The notes below the pieces were generated by a model that was not told where the DNA came from, ran no database searches, and worked only from the letters and a program-made list of their open reading frames with translations. A stretch of DNA of 64,000 bases from Reticulitermes speratus. Taxonomy: Eukaryota > Arthropoda > Insecta > Blattodea > Rhinotermitidae. The stretch spans positions 46,287,908-46,351,907 of the forward strand of contig JAJKFL010000003.1 in assembly GCA_021186555.1 (NCBI GenBank), given 5' to 3'. A program made the position numbers and the translations under genes. Below, one piece after another: positions 48,545-61,364 of the stretch; the first letter of the stretch is position 1; each line of letters opens with the position of its first letter.

Positions 48545-49455
48545 TTAGGTGTTTAGTACAGGTGTTAAAATTACAGAAACTACGTATTCATTTTCGAGTT
48601 TATACGTACTTGATAATCAATAAACATATCATTCTTTAAAATTTCTCTCACCATGATCTCCGTAACCGTTCAACTTCTGTTATTATTTTTTATTATGCCG
48701 ATGTAAATTGACCTAAGGAACGTTCTCCCTAAGTATGGCAGATTCCTATTGAAGCACTCTGTATACAATTTAGTGGTCTACCTTTGCGCATAATTTTCAC
48801 TGGACAGCCTACAGATTCACATTGATTAAATTTTGGATATAAGTTTATCGTGTCGCAATAGCGATACGTTTGTGACTGTTGAGATTTTTTAAGCATATGC
48901 CGGCTTATTAATATTCATGAAAAATTTCACGTAATTTAATCGAACACAGTCCGAAGTATAACGAATGTGATTCTGATGATCTTAAATTGGAACCATTATA
49001 CGGCAAATCGGAAAGTCATGCATATAAATTGTAACAAAGTCAATTAGAAAACAAGTAACGCAAAAAAATGTAATTTATGCAATAAGTACAGGAAATTATT
49101 AGGAACTATAGCAAGGAATACATGCTAATGTAAAACGTAATAGTCGTACGGAAGTTGTTAGGTCAGTACTAATGATGTCTGCTTTTCTTGAAAAATCAGG
49201 TATATTAAATGAGCAATTACGTATAACATTTAAATGTTCTGCATTATTTCCACGTGTTTATATTTCCAATTACGTAAACGTAAGGTGTCACAGTGTCGAC
49301 ACACATAAAGACCTAGGACGCTGATTTATGGTTTTTTTATATTTCGGTTTTTGCCTGCTTCATTTAATTTGCCATTTGATTGCTTCGATCAAACGGTCCT
49401 CATTTTCGAAAAAATTTGCAAAGGTTGCGAAGACTGGACCATCAGTAATTGAAGA
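48545..49455. other. Gene-free intergenic DNA
   Basis: AT-rich DNA without a recognised gene or repeat. Confidence 0.45.
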
Positions 49456-49456
49456 T

Positions 49457-49610
49457 GGCCGTGCGATGGCTTAGGCGACTAGTCGCCACCTTATTACGGC
49501 AGAGGCTAACGTTTATTTCCAGGTCAATCCATGTGGAATTTGAGGTACAACAGGTTTCCTGGAATAACGCCACTGCGACTTGCAAGTTTAAATTCCGAAT
49601 AAAGCTAGGA
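49457..49610 (+). repeat. Diverged SINE family B remnant
   Basis: ggccgtgcgatggcttaggcg then aggtcaatccatgtggaattt and ccactgcgacttgc follow the family B order with many changes. The B-box is destroyed. Both open frames here derive from it. Confidence 0.6.
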
Positions 49611-49619
49611 CGGAGAGGG

Positions 49620-51420
49620 TGTAAATTTATATTATCTTCAAATGCATTTGCGACCGTACGGTACTCCGAGGCCGGCAGCATGCGGCGAATTGAAGGCCCG
49701 TGCAATGCACCGAGGACGTAATTGAAGGGTTAGGTATAACGGGTTTATTGGGGAGACCAGTTTCGATAAAACGGGGTTATTGCGTGGCTTAATTTAGGTA
49801 CAAATGATATGCTGTGTAGATTATCCTTGATTCAACGGGTTTGTTGTGTGGACTTGCTTTAGTATAATTTAGTGTTATCGACCGGCGCATGAAGTAAGAT
49901 TTTGGTCGTTTTAAGGAAAATTAAAGAAATCTACTTTCCTACTTATTTTGAATATTCAAAGCGATCTTATTGCATTCTTTTTCCCGAGATATCAAAGACA
50001 GGTGAGAAACATTCAAAGCTACGGACTTCACAATTCTACCTGCCAACTCGAGGCAGCGAATTGCTGCTCATATTTGCTTTGTTACCTTTGATAGTTATTC
50101 AATCTGGGTGAGGTCTTGTTTTGGCACTTGCTTACAGAAAGGATTAGAAAACTTAATTTCGGAGCTATAAAGGGATATTTTGCTGTGACACTTTGTAGAA
50201 CCCGCTTATAAAATTTTACGATGGGATAGATGGAGATATAAACAATTTTCTTTTGTTCTGTGGGACAAACATTGCTTCGGCCACCCCAAATTTACGGCCA
50301 GGGATCGAATTGAATCACAATAGAGGCGAGCTATATTGTCGGGCTGTAATGTAGGTCAGAGGAGGATTTTGATGTTAGTCGCGGAGGAGGCAAGTGCTCT
50401 TGGTGCCGGCTAAGACGGAGGCATACCGTGTGCTGTGTGGTAACAGATTACAGTCGACCTAGTTACATGAGTGTAGATAAAGTAAATAAATTGATATTAA
50501 ACTTATTCTTACTATAAGACTGGCTAGACTTAAAGTCCGGCTTAGGGAGCCCACACGACAAACATTCCCTGAGGTGGAGGATGCGAAACGTGAGCTAGTT
50601 CGTTCTGTTTTGAGCGTAAAAGAACGCCGGGCAAATTGAGGAGAAAGACGGTAACAGATTTAATATCTGTTTTCCACCTTTGCTTAGCCAACTCGCAAGA
50701 CTTGTTTATTTAAGTACTTAGCTCTGCGTTGATAAAGTCTGCTCCACAGTTCAAATGTAGTTACTCCATTATACGATGCAGTCCTTTCTCCCTAATACCC
50801 ACTTTAGCTATAAGACCAATGTGTAAATGCTTAAAGCCAACATTTTCTATATCCCTGTACTAGCCTATGTATGTTACATGGTAATTATATGCAGTTTTAT
50901 TCATTCTGTAGTCTTACGACAGGTCCAAAGCCTCTTCCTAAGCGAGTTCTTCACAGAGTGCGATCTAGTGCTTCCTCTTTCAATTTGCAGTATTCTCTCT
51001 TTTCCCCTTTATAGCACGGGAGATTTAAATCCCAAAGTGGCCGCTGACGGCCTTGGTTCTTGTCTCTTTAAATGCCCGTTTTCGCACGTGCTGATGTTAT
51101 CCGTTGTATTTCATACAGTTTTAAAGATAAAAGCTTCAAATAAAAAGTACACGATTAAGAATGAATCCATCTACCCGTTACGCAGTTTCAAGAAAATCCA
51201 CCTTTTTACGCAGATTAGTTGAAGGTCATTTTTTATTTTGTTTATTTTTCACTTTAAGCTTAATTTTCTAGAATTATTCTTTTCAAATACCTCTTGCTGT
51301 AAGTGGAGACACTGTACTATAAAATTTGGAGCTGACTGTACATGTCAACTTATTTCCTGAGAGCTGTTTAGGTTGCAATCTTATGGTGTGTCTAGTTTTC
51401 GCGGTAGTGCTGGCTTATCT
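49620..51420. other. Gene-free intergenic DNA
   Basis: No gene supported. The 131-codon open frame starting at 50827 has no recognisable motif, no neighbours and runs through AT-rich sequence. Confidence 0.4.
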
Positions 51421-51424
51421 GGGT

Positions 51425-51750
51425 GCTGAGTACATATGCAATCAGTGGGAGGAAAAAGGAATGAATACATACGTTCGTTGCAAGAGCATTTCAGTTAGCC
51501 TTCCTTCCTTTAGCATTTGTAGGATATTCCTCTCCTCCATGACTCTGTGTAATACTTCTTAATTTCTACACGATTGGTCCAACTGATCTTTTCCATTCTT
51601 CTCCAGCCCCAAATTTCAAAACTTTTCAGGGATTTCTGATCTACTTTCCGAAATGTCCAAGTTTCAACAACATACAAAGCTATGCTCCAAATGTACCACT
51701 TTACTAGTTTCTTCCTTAAATTTACGTCAATTTGCTGGTGAAGCTACTTG
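51425..51750 (-). pseudogene. LINE endonuclease/RT C-terminal fragment
   Basis: The minus strand reads LRKKLVKWYIWSIALYVVET, then WTFRKVDQKSLKSFEIWGWR, RMEKISWTNRVEIK and VMEERNILQMLKEGR. These are the post-RT motifs (KLVKCYVWSIALYGAETWT...SFEMWCWRRMEKISW) of a non-LTR family distinct from the fragment at 10 kb. Frame breaks and truncation at both ends make it a dead piece. Confidence 0.85.
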
Positions 51751-51759
51751 CACAAAATT

Positions 51760-52719
51760 AATTTAATTGATAAAGGCTACATTAGTTTCATATTTAAAAA
51801 TAAAAAATGAATAGAGTGTCATCGAATGAGAACTTGCCTCGTATTTTCTCATTTGGAGGGACAGAGTCCAATATTACTATAAGCCTGTCACTGCCGGGGT
51901 TTGTGTGGTCCCAGCAATTAAGTTAAATTCTAGTGTGATACCGCCCAACATGTCCAAAATAAAATATACCAGCAAGCTGATCCAAAAGGTAACGCGTCTA
52001 ACATATTTTGGACATGTCAGTTTCGAGTCTCTGCCGCGACGCTGACTGCCCTGGCTCGGATTCATTTTATTTTCCACGGTCCTTCCACAAACATATCTGG
52101 ATGACAGCTTGAACTGGACCACGCCCGCTCTCCTCCACAGCCCATCGATCTATTGTTCGCTGACATCCAGTCATTCGACAGTACGGAGTTTCATTTACCA
52201 GGAGTGCTGTTAAATAAAGCATGCGGTTTTCACGAAAGGAATAACTATTTTTGGGCCTTAGATCTTCTGGGATGTTACGTAGCATAGATTGGCAGTTGTT
52301 TACCGCAATTGCGACACAGCTTATCGGTCCTATTTTCAACGGTTAGGCTTATGCTTACACGAGATGCAATGATTAACACTACAACGCCACGTAGCGTACG
52401 TTATAATATAGGCAATATGGATACGTCATAAGCGGCCAAGTTCTGGGTGTCACATCGGACGTCACACGCACAAACAGGAGGAGTGCAAAGTTAGAACTAC
52501 GTCACATACTTTAACTCCATTTAGGAATGCTTAAAATCAAGTTTAAACAACGATATGTTATATTCATTTACAGAAGCCATCGAGAGTAAGTAATAAAATA
52601 AAGGGGAAAAAACCTAAATGCAAAAATAAGAATAGCCCCAACAGGAAACTGGATTATAGAAACATAATCAAATTACACACTCAGTTAAATGAATAAAATT
52701 CATATATATATATATATCT

Positions 52720-52750
<31 letters not shown>

Positions 52751-53640
52751 ATGTAGACTAAGCACTAAATACACGTATTTTTCTGATGTCTGTTGAAAGG
52801 GAAACTTTCTTTTGTAGGTCTATTTATTTTTGAGACACTGGTGTGGACAATTATTCGGCATGTAAACACATATGTATGCTAAATTATTATATGGGTGGTA
52901 TTGTTTTCGAATATATTATTGAATGTTTGCATTATTTGATTATGTTTCATATAGGCGGCAATAGGATGAATGGCTGAATAACACTTTAACACGAGAATTA
53001 AGACAAAACAGAAAAGCAATTATATTTCCCATTTCCAAAATATAAAGATAAAAGTAAGAAAATAGAGTTGACCTCTCTTATAACGTCATGAAAGGGACTG
53101 AATTTGTTGTGTCGTTATAAACTAGTGTTGTTATAACCGAGGAATATAATATTATGGTTAACAGTGAGGAATTAATTGGTAACACAGAATATCTGACGTT
53201 ATATACGAGGTGTCGCTAAACCTATGTCGTTATGATGGGGTTCGACTGTACTAAAGTATTAGCTTGTGTAATATTTGTGCACGTATATGCAACACAAAAT
53301 GAGAAACGCCATCTGAGTATATATTACAGCTCTCTTTCATTATTTAGGTAATACAGTTTCAGTTATATCTAACATGAATGTATAAGTGTCTATTATACTC
53401 TATTAATACCTATGTAAACTGTACCAGTTACTAGTGAATCACAAGTAATTTTGTCGTAACTTAGCTATAAATCCATTTGCATTTACACACCCATGTAAGG
53501 AACCTTTCAAGCAATAAAATAATACGCCATAAATGCTCCCTGAATTAGATCGCAGTCCTTTTCCATCGCAAAATGTAGGATTTATATCGACTGATATCTG
53601 AGACACGAAATGCACTTCCTGCATTGAAATGAATGTCCGC
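51760..53640. other. Intergenic DNA with small repeats
   Basis: acatgtccaaaata (about 51949) and its complement tattttggacatgt (about 52005) form a 14-bp inverted repeat. At 52265-52345 gggatgttacgtagcatagattggcag begins a diverged single copy of the 100-bp module from 25.9 kb. (AT)n then (GA)n runs lie at 52703-52746. No gene. Confidence 0.5.
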
Positions 53641-53648
53641 CAGTTGTG

Positions 53649-55549
53649 TCAATCAAGCCACTCCCTCTTGATCATGTCAGCAGCTTTCTCACCGATCATG
53701 ATACTAGCTGCATTCGTGTTGCCACTCACTATATCAGGCATTATGGACGCATCGGCCACTCTTATACCTTTCACACCGTGTACCCGTAATTCTGGATCAA
53801 CAACAGCTCCGGGATCTGACCTTGGACCCATCTTACAAGTTCCAACTGGGTGATAAACTGTTGTTCCTGTGTGCCTGACAAGGCATTCCCAGTAGCCTGA
53901 TGAATCAAATTCAAGGCTCTCACATCCTTCAATAATTAATTTTCTTTGTTTTGCTTCCTTTGCTTTCATTACCTCAGTGTTCATTAATTCTTGTGCGAAT
54001 TTGATTCCTTCTAACATTGCTGTCAAGTCTTTTCTTTCGGGATCAGACAAATATCCTGCGAATATTTTTGGATGTTCGTGAGGGTTTTGTGATCGGAGAA
54101 GTATCTTACCTTTACTTACAGGACGAATCAATGTAGGGATGACAAAATAGAAATCAGAATAGCTAGCGATTTCATGTAAGGACTTGGTGGTTTCCTCAGG
54201 AAGACCGATCGTGTGCGATAATAGATTTACAGCATTTGAGTCGTTAGCAAGGACTGCAAGAAAGTGGAATTGTAAATCTGGATTTTCGTCTTCTGCAAAT
54301 TTAGTTTTGATGAAGCCGGTTACAGTTGTGCCAAGATGCGTGGATAGTGGACCTGTGCGACGAGTGAGATAATAATAATACATATCTAATAAGCTTAGGG
54401 GTGACAATTTATAATGTTCAGATTTTTTAATGTTGAAAACAGTTCCTGGAAAAATAAGATGATCTTGTAAATTTTCGCCTACCTTAAGATTGCTTATGAC
54501 AGGTTTTATTCCAATATCCCCCAAATGTTCCTGGGGTCCTATACCAGATAACATCAGTATTTGTGGAGAGTTTATTGTGCCTGCTGATATAACTACTTCA
54601 TTTCTAAATTTTACAGAGACGATATTTCCGTCTTTCGTTTTAAATTCAACACCATAAGCTGTCTTTGTCTGTTCATTAATTAATATTTTTGTTACGTGAG
54701 CGTGTTTAGCAACGTGAAGATTCTCTCTGAATTTTATTGGACTGAGAAATGCTTTGGCTGTACTGCACCTTGTTCCATTTCTCGTAGTCGCAATGACATT
54801 TCCGAAACCGAGTTGATTTTCTCCATTCAGGTCCTCGAGCCTCTCATAACCCAATTGTTCTAACGGCCTCAAGAATAGATTCTCCGAATTCTGTGCCTTC
54901 GAATTCTTCTAAAGTTAGTGGCCCTCCTCTGGCGTGATACTTTCCTCCGTTTGAATGCTTTTGGAGTAACTTTTCTGAAGTCATGTCTTGAGACTTTTTG
55001 AAATACGGAAGTACTTCTTCATAGCTCCAGCCATGGTTTCCAGCTGCAGCCCACGCGTCGTAATCTGTTTTCGTTCCCCTAATATAAATCATTAAGTTCA
55101 GTACGCTGCTTCCACCTAGAACTTTACCCCTTGGCCAGTTGCAACGTTTATCCCTGAATCCCTGACACATACCTTCTTCAGGTTCTGTTTGGTACTGCCA
55201 GTCAATATCGGATTTCTGTAAGGAGAAGGCTAGTGAGGGAATGTCTGACGTTGGAGTTGGGTCTCCGCCAGCTTCGAGTAGCAAAACCTTCCAGCCGGAC
55301 ACCTCACTGAGGCGATTGGCTACTACTGCGCCTGCTGAACCGGCCCCTACGACGATGAAGTCGTACTCGTCCAGCAGATGGGACGTGGCGTCATCTGGGT
55401 AGTCATCAGGGTTTCCAAGTTGTTTCTGGGATTGCATGAGAGTGGTGATGAGACTGGTGAAAAGGACAGCCTGACCCCAGACATGTCTGCATTTCCTGTA
55501 CAACTGGAAGCGATGTCCAGTGGGAGGCTGTCATACATTCTGCGTCCAT
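53649..55549 (-). pseudogene. GMC oxidoreductase, second copy with frameshifts
   Basis: This copy is nearly identical to the gene at 18.9-20.8 kb; I count about a dozen amino-acid changes over the comparable part. Differences that matter: one base missing near 55511, one missing near 55470 (both in the leader) and one extra base near 54858 just after the GYERL block. The last splits the protein into an N-terminal FAD-binding part (55503-54844) and a C-terminal substrate/catalytic part (54872-53649). The catalytic [10 protein letters not shown] and [19 protein letters not shown] are intact. The exon acceptor (ttcag at 55566-55570) is conserved. Either a young pseudogene or, less likely, indel errors in the sequence. 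Confidence 0.85.
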
Positions 55550-55570
55550 CACGTGGCGTGAATTCCTGAA

Positions 55571-58500
55571 ATGGACATAAGTAATTTATATTACAGAGTT
55601 AATTAACTTTCTCAGCTTCCTAATTTGTAGGAATTATATGATAGGTTAACGTATATATCTGACAAACGTTTGCTACGTCAAGGGGCATAATTTAAGACGA
55701 AATACATATTTGTTTTATAGTTGATTTAAATAAAATTTTGCTACATTTGGATGACAAGTCGCGCAATTAGGAACAAAGCAAAACCTTTGAGTCCGAATAA
55801 AGTAATGTAATGTAATAATTAAATAATAATAATATAATAATAATAATATCGCTGAAAATATTAACGGAATAGAAATGCAATGAAACGGTTTTAACTCATT
55901 TGTGTAAAAGATTCGGTTAGTGGGTTCCTCAAGTTGATGAAGAGCGTCAAAAATTTAGAAGATGTTAATGGTGGTCAGTAGATTGAATGGATGAAGTGCT
56001 CTTAAAAATCATTTAAACAGAGTTATTGAAATTGTAGCAAAGAAGATTTTAGAGATTCTATTATTAACGTATAGTAAGGAAATCTAAAATTTTCAGGCTG
56101 AACATGAAAACATTTCTGAAGTTAGACGTGATTACCAGACACGGATATTTCACCCCGAATTAACCATTTAAATTATAACCGTAACATAAGAGGAAGGTCA
56201 GTAGATATTTTGCAGCGCAGTATCTTTTATAAAAATCGATTAGAGTAGATCTTATTTCGAAGGAATAAAGGCTTTTAGAGCGCAAAGCACTTATTTCAGG
56301 CTGGAAAAACGGCGAGAATAGCCTAGATTGTGCACAAATTAACATTTCTAATAATGTAATAATTATCAATAGTTATAATTATTTTTTTCACATTTTGCGC
56401 TCAATCAAATACCATACGAGAAGGAACTACTTTAAAAACGTAAGTTGTCTTATCTTACGGTTACTTTCTTCTTTTATGGAATTTCACGTTCAAAAATGTT
56501 TTAGCAATTTACCAGAAACTCCCTCCATTCATATTACAAGTGAGAGGGCACAATTTGAATAACAGGGATATATTCAGTTTTAAAATTTTACGGAAATTTT
56601 ATAAAGACGTGTACACTTTTTTTTAAAACCTGGCTTGATGCGAGTTTTTAATTACAAAGTTGAGATTGCCTTGCAATGACACCTGCAAAGCAGTTGTTTT
56701 CATCCATGTTGCCCATACCTTGTTGACTGGTGTAATTATGGAGAATATATTATGCTATATTTGGACTTCACATTTATTAATTTGTCTGTATGAGAGACTG
56801 TGCATTATGATGAATAATAATAGTAATACTCATAATTGTGGAATAGCCGTTCACGTTTTAACCGGCCATGTTCCGCGGTTTGTTCCTTAATCAGAACTTC
56901 CGAAGAAGAGACCATGAACGTGAGACCGTGGGAATTAATCTAGAATACAAATTACGCGGAAAACGCAATTAGATTATTTGGTTAAAGCCCACGTTTCTTT
57001 TGTTACTGGAACTTAATAGGTATATTGTTCCGGACCGGAGTTCTGGGGAAAGTTTTGAATTTAATTCTGCCGAGCGCTTGCCTGACTTGAACAAGACAGG
57101 CAGTGTACGTATAACGTAACATCCAGGCGCCTTCGTGTGACCATTGTTGTAGTGGAAAAGCAATAATTATAAAATATTTTGAGTGCGTGTCTGTATTCCT
57201 GTCTTAGTTATCCGGCACGAAAATCGCATCTTTTCTTCGCCGTATTATATTGTCATCTGTGGCTGGATGTACCATATTTTTCTAAATTACTTCAGAAACG
57301 GCACGATTTTGGGAAAAAATTATTAAAGATAAAATGTGTGTTTCGATTTTCTCTACAACGTTTTGTCTGAAATATTTCTCATTCTAAGAAGAATTCAGGG
57401 ATGTATTATTTTAACTGTACATAGGTCTTCACGTAAAACACCCGTTAGTCTTGTCAACTTTTAATTAAAATTGACTTTTCTCGACATATGTTTTGAAAAA
57501 TATTCAAATACCAAATTTCATGAAAGGACGGGTGGCCTGACAGGCATGACGAAGCTAATAGTCGCTTTTCGCAATTTTGCGAAATCGCCTAAAAAATAAT
57601 TTGTAACCGTATCTTCTCTTTGTCATCTCACAAATTATGCCGAAGCTCGTGCCAAGACTTCGCTTCAGAAAACTGGCCAGTCAACGTCGTAAGAACCAGT
57701 CACATTTGAATCGACCTATTTCGCCCGAATTTGGTGTTATGTGGTTTCACCCCAGTCAAAGAGAAAGCAACACCAATTTCACACTCGTTCAAAATATTAT
57801 ACACGCCAGCGCCCTGCTTGTCTATTTAACTGGGACGAAGCGGCGCGATTTCTTTCTCAATTCGCTTTGGAAATTATTCATTAGGCTGGCTTGTTACTGC
57901 GTCTGCCGTAATCGAGTCTTTGAAGGCTGTACTGCAAGTGTGTCGATATTCCGTATTTGTTTGGCAGTCAGTCTGATATCTTACATTAGTCTATAATAGG
58001 CTTTCTATTCCTTCGCTCATACAATGTTTTGCTGCTGCCATTGTTCACTGTTAATCAACAAAAGTCAAGGTGAAAAATTTATGGATTTACGCATCAAGTG
58101 ACGACAAATTCTAATTATTTCAGTAATTTGGAAAGAAATCAGCCTGTTCAAGTATAAGACATTGTGCTTGTTACGTAACTTCATAACCTACGGCAACAAA
58201 ACTGGTTGTCGCCTGTTTAACATTTCCTTAAATGAACAGCTCATTCCACTCTAAACAAAAGCCGCGATAAAAAATAAGCAAGGGACCGCGGCACTTTTTT
58301 GATGATAAACTAAATCGACGTACCTTTTAGAACGTTATCCACAGTCTTATAATATCTGCCAGCGTAAAAACTCCAATAAATATATTCTCAAAATTGAATA
58401 TAAAAAGCATAAATTGTTTTCACGATTTCGCCTGTAACAAAACTCAGCTGTTTTGTCGTTTGCTGTGGGGATGTCCGGTGTCTCTCCCAAGCCAATATAA

Positions 58501-58600
58501 GAGTAAGATACGATGAACCCATTGACACTGAAACTTTCCTGTCTCCGAGCATGTTCGTTTCCCATTCAACTAGTCCTCTATACTTATTCATATATTATCA
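55571..58600. other. Gene-free DNA upstream of the second GMC copy
   Basis: Intron or intergenic sequence. An (AAT)n run lies at about 55818-55850. The 119-codon open frame at 57637 has no motif or splice context and I do not call it a gene. Confidence 0.45.
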
Positions 58601-58862
58601 TTTTTCCTACGGCTCGACAGCCCTACATGGGCCTGGGTCTCCTCGTTTTCGTCGAGGTTTCACGATCACACACTTTAGACACACCACACTCGGTAGGACT
58701 CCTCTGGACAAGGGACCAGCCCGTCGCAGAGACTTCTACCTGACAACACACAACACTCACAAGAGACAGACATCCATGCTTCCGGTGGGATTCGAACCCA
58801 CGATCCTAGTAAGCGAGCGGCCGAAGACCCACGCCTTAGACAGCACAGCCACTGGGATCGGC
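58601..58862 (-). mobile_element. tRNA-headed SINE, family A, copy 5
   Basis: Minus-strand head gccgatcccagtggctgtgc, B-box gtgggttcgaatcccaccgg, same body, ending ggctgtcgagccgtagg with a short A tail. The duplication tcatatattat is found at 58589-58599 and 58863-58873. Confidence 0.92.
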
Positions 58863-58874
58863 TCATATATTATC

Positions 58875-59485
58875 TAGGGATAGATAATAAGCGTGTTACA
58901 AACCTCAGTGTCAAGACACACTATGACTCTTAATATTTGTAAGATCGCCATGTTCTTGCGAAGAACTGGACTCAACTACGTCAGCGCAAAGGGAATGGGA
59001 AGACAAAGAAGTGCATCGCATAGTAAATTGTCTCAAATGTCTCTTCGAATTGCCAGCTAAATTCGGAAATCTGAATATCCGAAAGTAAGCTCTTAGCTTT
59101 CTCGGAAACGTTTCCCAGCACAGAACACTGGAAGAAGATTAATGCGAGAATGCTGTTGTTTTATTATGCAATTATCAATTTTTTATATTTATGTCTGTGT
59201 TATCAAGTCTAAGTTTCGATTTGCTATATTTGTAGACAGACGTAGTTTGTCGCTAAGCTATCTCTCTTCCTACGCAATACCAACATACCCAAGATTAAAA
59301 TATACAAAACTACAATTTTGCCTGCTATTTGTTTGGCTGTGAATATTGGTATAAGACATTAAAAGTCAGAACACAAAGTGACGGTCCTTGAGAACAGAAT
59401 GTTTTAAACAACACTGTAACAGCAACAGGATGCTGGAGAATACTGTAGGGCCAGGAGATTAACGACTTTTACAACTCGCTAAATG
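58875..59485. other. Gene-free intergenic DNA
   Basis: No gene or repeat family recognised. Confidence 0.4.
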
Positions 59486-59489
59486 CTTT

Positions 59490-59720
59490 TATTAATATTG
59501 TGATTAAATGGAGCAAGATGAGATGGGCGACGCTTGTGGCACGCATGTGAGAGAAGATAAATTGATACAGAGTTCTGGCAAAAGATCCTAGAGAAAGGAG
59601 ATACCTTGGAGGTCCTAGCGGCAGGTGAAATTGTACAATGTTATAAACGACATAAGATGAATTCAACTGGCTCAGAGTAGGATCTAATAGCGGGCTGTTC
59701 TGAACACGTCATTGAACCTT
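59490..59720 (+). pseudogene. Decayed LINE 3' fragment
   Basis: Across shifting frames: KMRWATLVARM, YRVLAKDPREKRYLGGP and FNWLRVGSN, corresponding to RRMRWAGHVARMG, YRVLVGRPEGKRPLGRP and DWINLAQDR of the family seen at 10.1-10.6 kb. More decayed than that copy. Confidence 0.65.
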
Positions 59721-59978
59721 CGTATTCTGTATAAGGTGAAGAGAGACTGTACCCTTTAGAGTACTTCTTATAGTTAATTAGTGAATCGTATTTCAATCCG
59801 CAGAACGATGGAGTCCTTCACAGGAGGGCTTCATAATATAAGAATAAATATTCCATGCATTTTTACAGCTGATTAATATTAATGGAATGATAGAGTGATG
59901 GTTAATAATAGACAGACTGCTTGGCAACTATGGCGTGCGATAGGTGGATTAGTGGGGACAATTAAGTGTTTCGAGTTC

Positions 59979-60172
59979 TGCGCTCTTCTGGGATATTATG
60001 CAGCGTCGAGTGGTAATCCTTTACCGACATTATGAGACAACGTTTTGGTCCCATCTTCAAGGGTCAAGAATTTCAAGAAGACGTCCCGAAACGTCGGCAA
60101 TGGGTTACCACTCGACGCTGCGTAATATCCAGAAGAGCGCAGATCTCATCAACATCACGGCGGAAGTCTGAA
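59979..60172. mobile_element. Foldback element with long arms and shared tail
   Basis: Arms of about 45 bp: 59980-60024 (gcgctcttctgggatattat) and 60096-60140 (gtaatatccagaagagcgc) are near-perfect reverse complements. The loop holds two facing copies of the ggtcccatcttcaagggtc / gacgtcccgaaacgtcgg module. After the right arm comes catcacggcggaagtctg, the tail also found after the hairpin at 14.9 kb. No coding capacity. Confidence 0.75.
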
Positions 60173-60309
60173 ATCACAATTCAATTTTTCGTTTTCTGGG
60201 TCATGGCACTTTCCCGTGGCACCACATCTTCACCTTTCACGGTGAGTCTCAGTGGTGTCATATCAAATCACATAAAAATATTCATATTCTTCCATAATAT
60301 GTATTGATT

Positions 60310-61360
60310 TCATAATATTCGCTACCTTAATTTATTTTATTGGCAACTTTATCTCCAGATATGAAACTTAGTGTATTTATACTTGAAGTGTTTATTTTGA
60401 CTATCCTTTTAGCCTTATCTCCCAGCCACATACAATTTCCAATTTTTGTTGTCCATAATCCGCGTAAATGCCAAGGTTTTTAAGGCTTCTTCTTGGCGCT
60501 TGCAGATGGAATTAAAATCTGAATGTCGGTGTTCAAGTCGATGGCTGTGAGTCTGGATCCATAAAAATTGAAAATCTCCGAAAAGTATCGTGAGTTCAAA
60601 TCCCGGGCAATTTAGTAGTGAACGTTTCTACGTTTTCTGTCTATTAAAGAGTAGGAGGGAGGACAAATGACCAAGTAGTAAACACGTTTATCATTATCGT
60701 GTTCCAGAAGAAGGAAGTAAATTCTCGATTTCCGGTACCAGAAAAATGGTGAATAAACATGAGGGAGAAGTCAAGGAGCAGGAACGTAATAGTTTAGGTC
60801 CAAACATGTGGAGCAATACAGCATGCAAATTACAATTAGGCATGTCATATTAAAATATTTATGAATACATTAGAAAGAGCGTGTTTTTCGAAACTAATTC
60901 AATGTTGAAAGACAACTAAAATTGTTATATCGTTAATATTGAATACAATGTATATTATCGAATTTGTAATATCCAGTGTGTAGCCAGAATATGATAAAAT
61001 CTAATCTAGTGAACAAGAGACAAAAACAAAAAATTAAGAAAAGTTTTTTTTTTGCGTAAAGAATGGAAGAGTGTAGAATAGGGCAGAGGGTATTCAAGAA
61101 TGTTCACTCGCGTCTTCTGTATACATTGTAAAGTTAAGACAGTGAGCCAAAAGAAAATGTTTATTTTGTAATCCTACTTCACAGGTAGTGTTATTGTAGA
61201 ATTTATTACAACTGCAGAGTAGGTTAAAATACAGGGACCAAAATCTTCCAGATCTAAATAAAAGTCACGAATTGGAACAACTGTTACTTTTAACTGTTTC
61301 ATAACAAAAACGAGAGTGTCCTAGTAGCAGTATTTCGTCCAAAATATAACTTAGGGTGTA
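60310..61360. other. Gene-free intergenic DNA
   Basis: No gene. gtgagttcaaatcccgggc at about 60590 may be a stray SINE B-box but no head or tail is present. Confidence 0.4.
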
Positions 61361-61364
61361 GTGA

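Noticed and set aside
50827..51222. 131-codon open frame with a hydrophobic start
   Set aside because: Looks like a possible membrane protein at first, but has no family signature and ends in AT-rich filler.
55347..55538. Small frame overlapping the second GMC leader
   Set aside because: It is the GMC leader read in the frame created by the two single-base losses.
57637..57996. 119-codon open frame
   Set aside because: No recognised motif, no splice context, and basic/hydrophobic content typical of chance translation.
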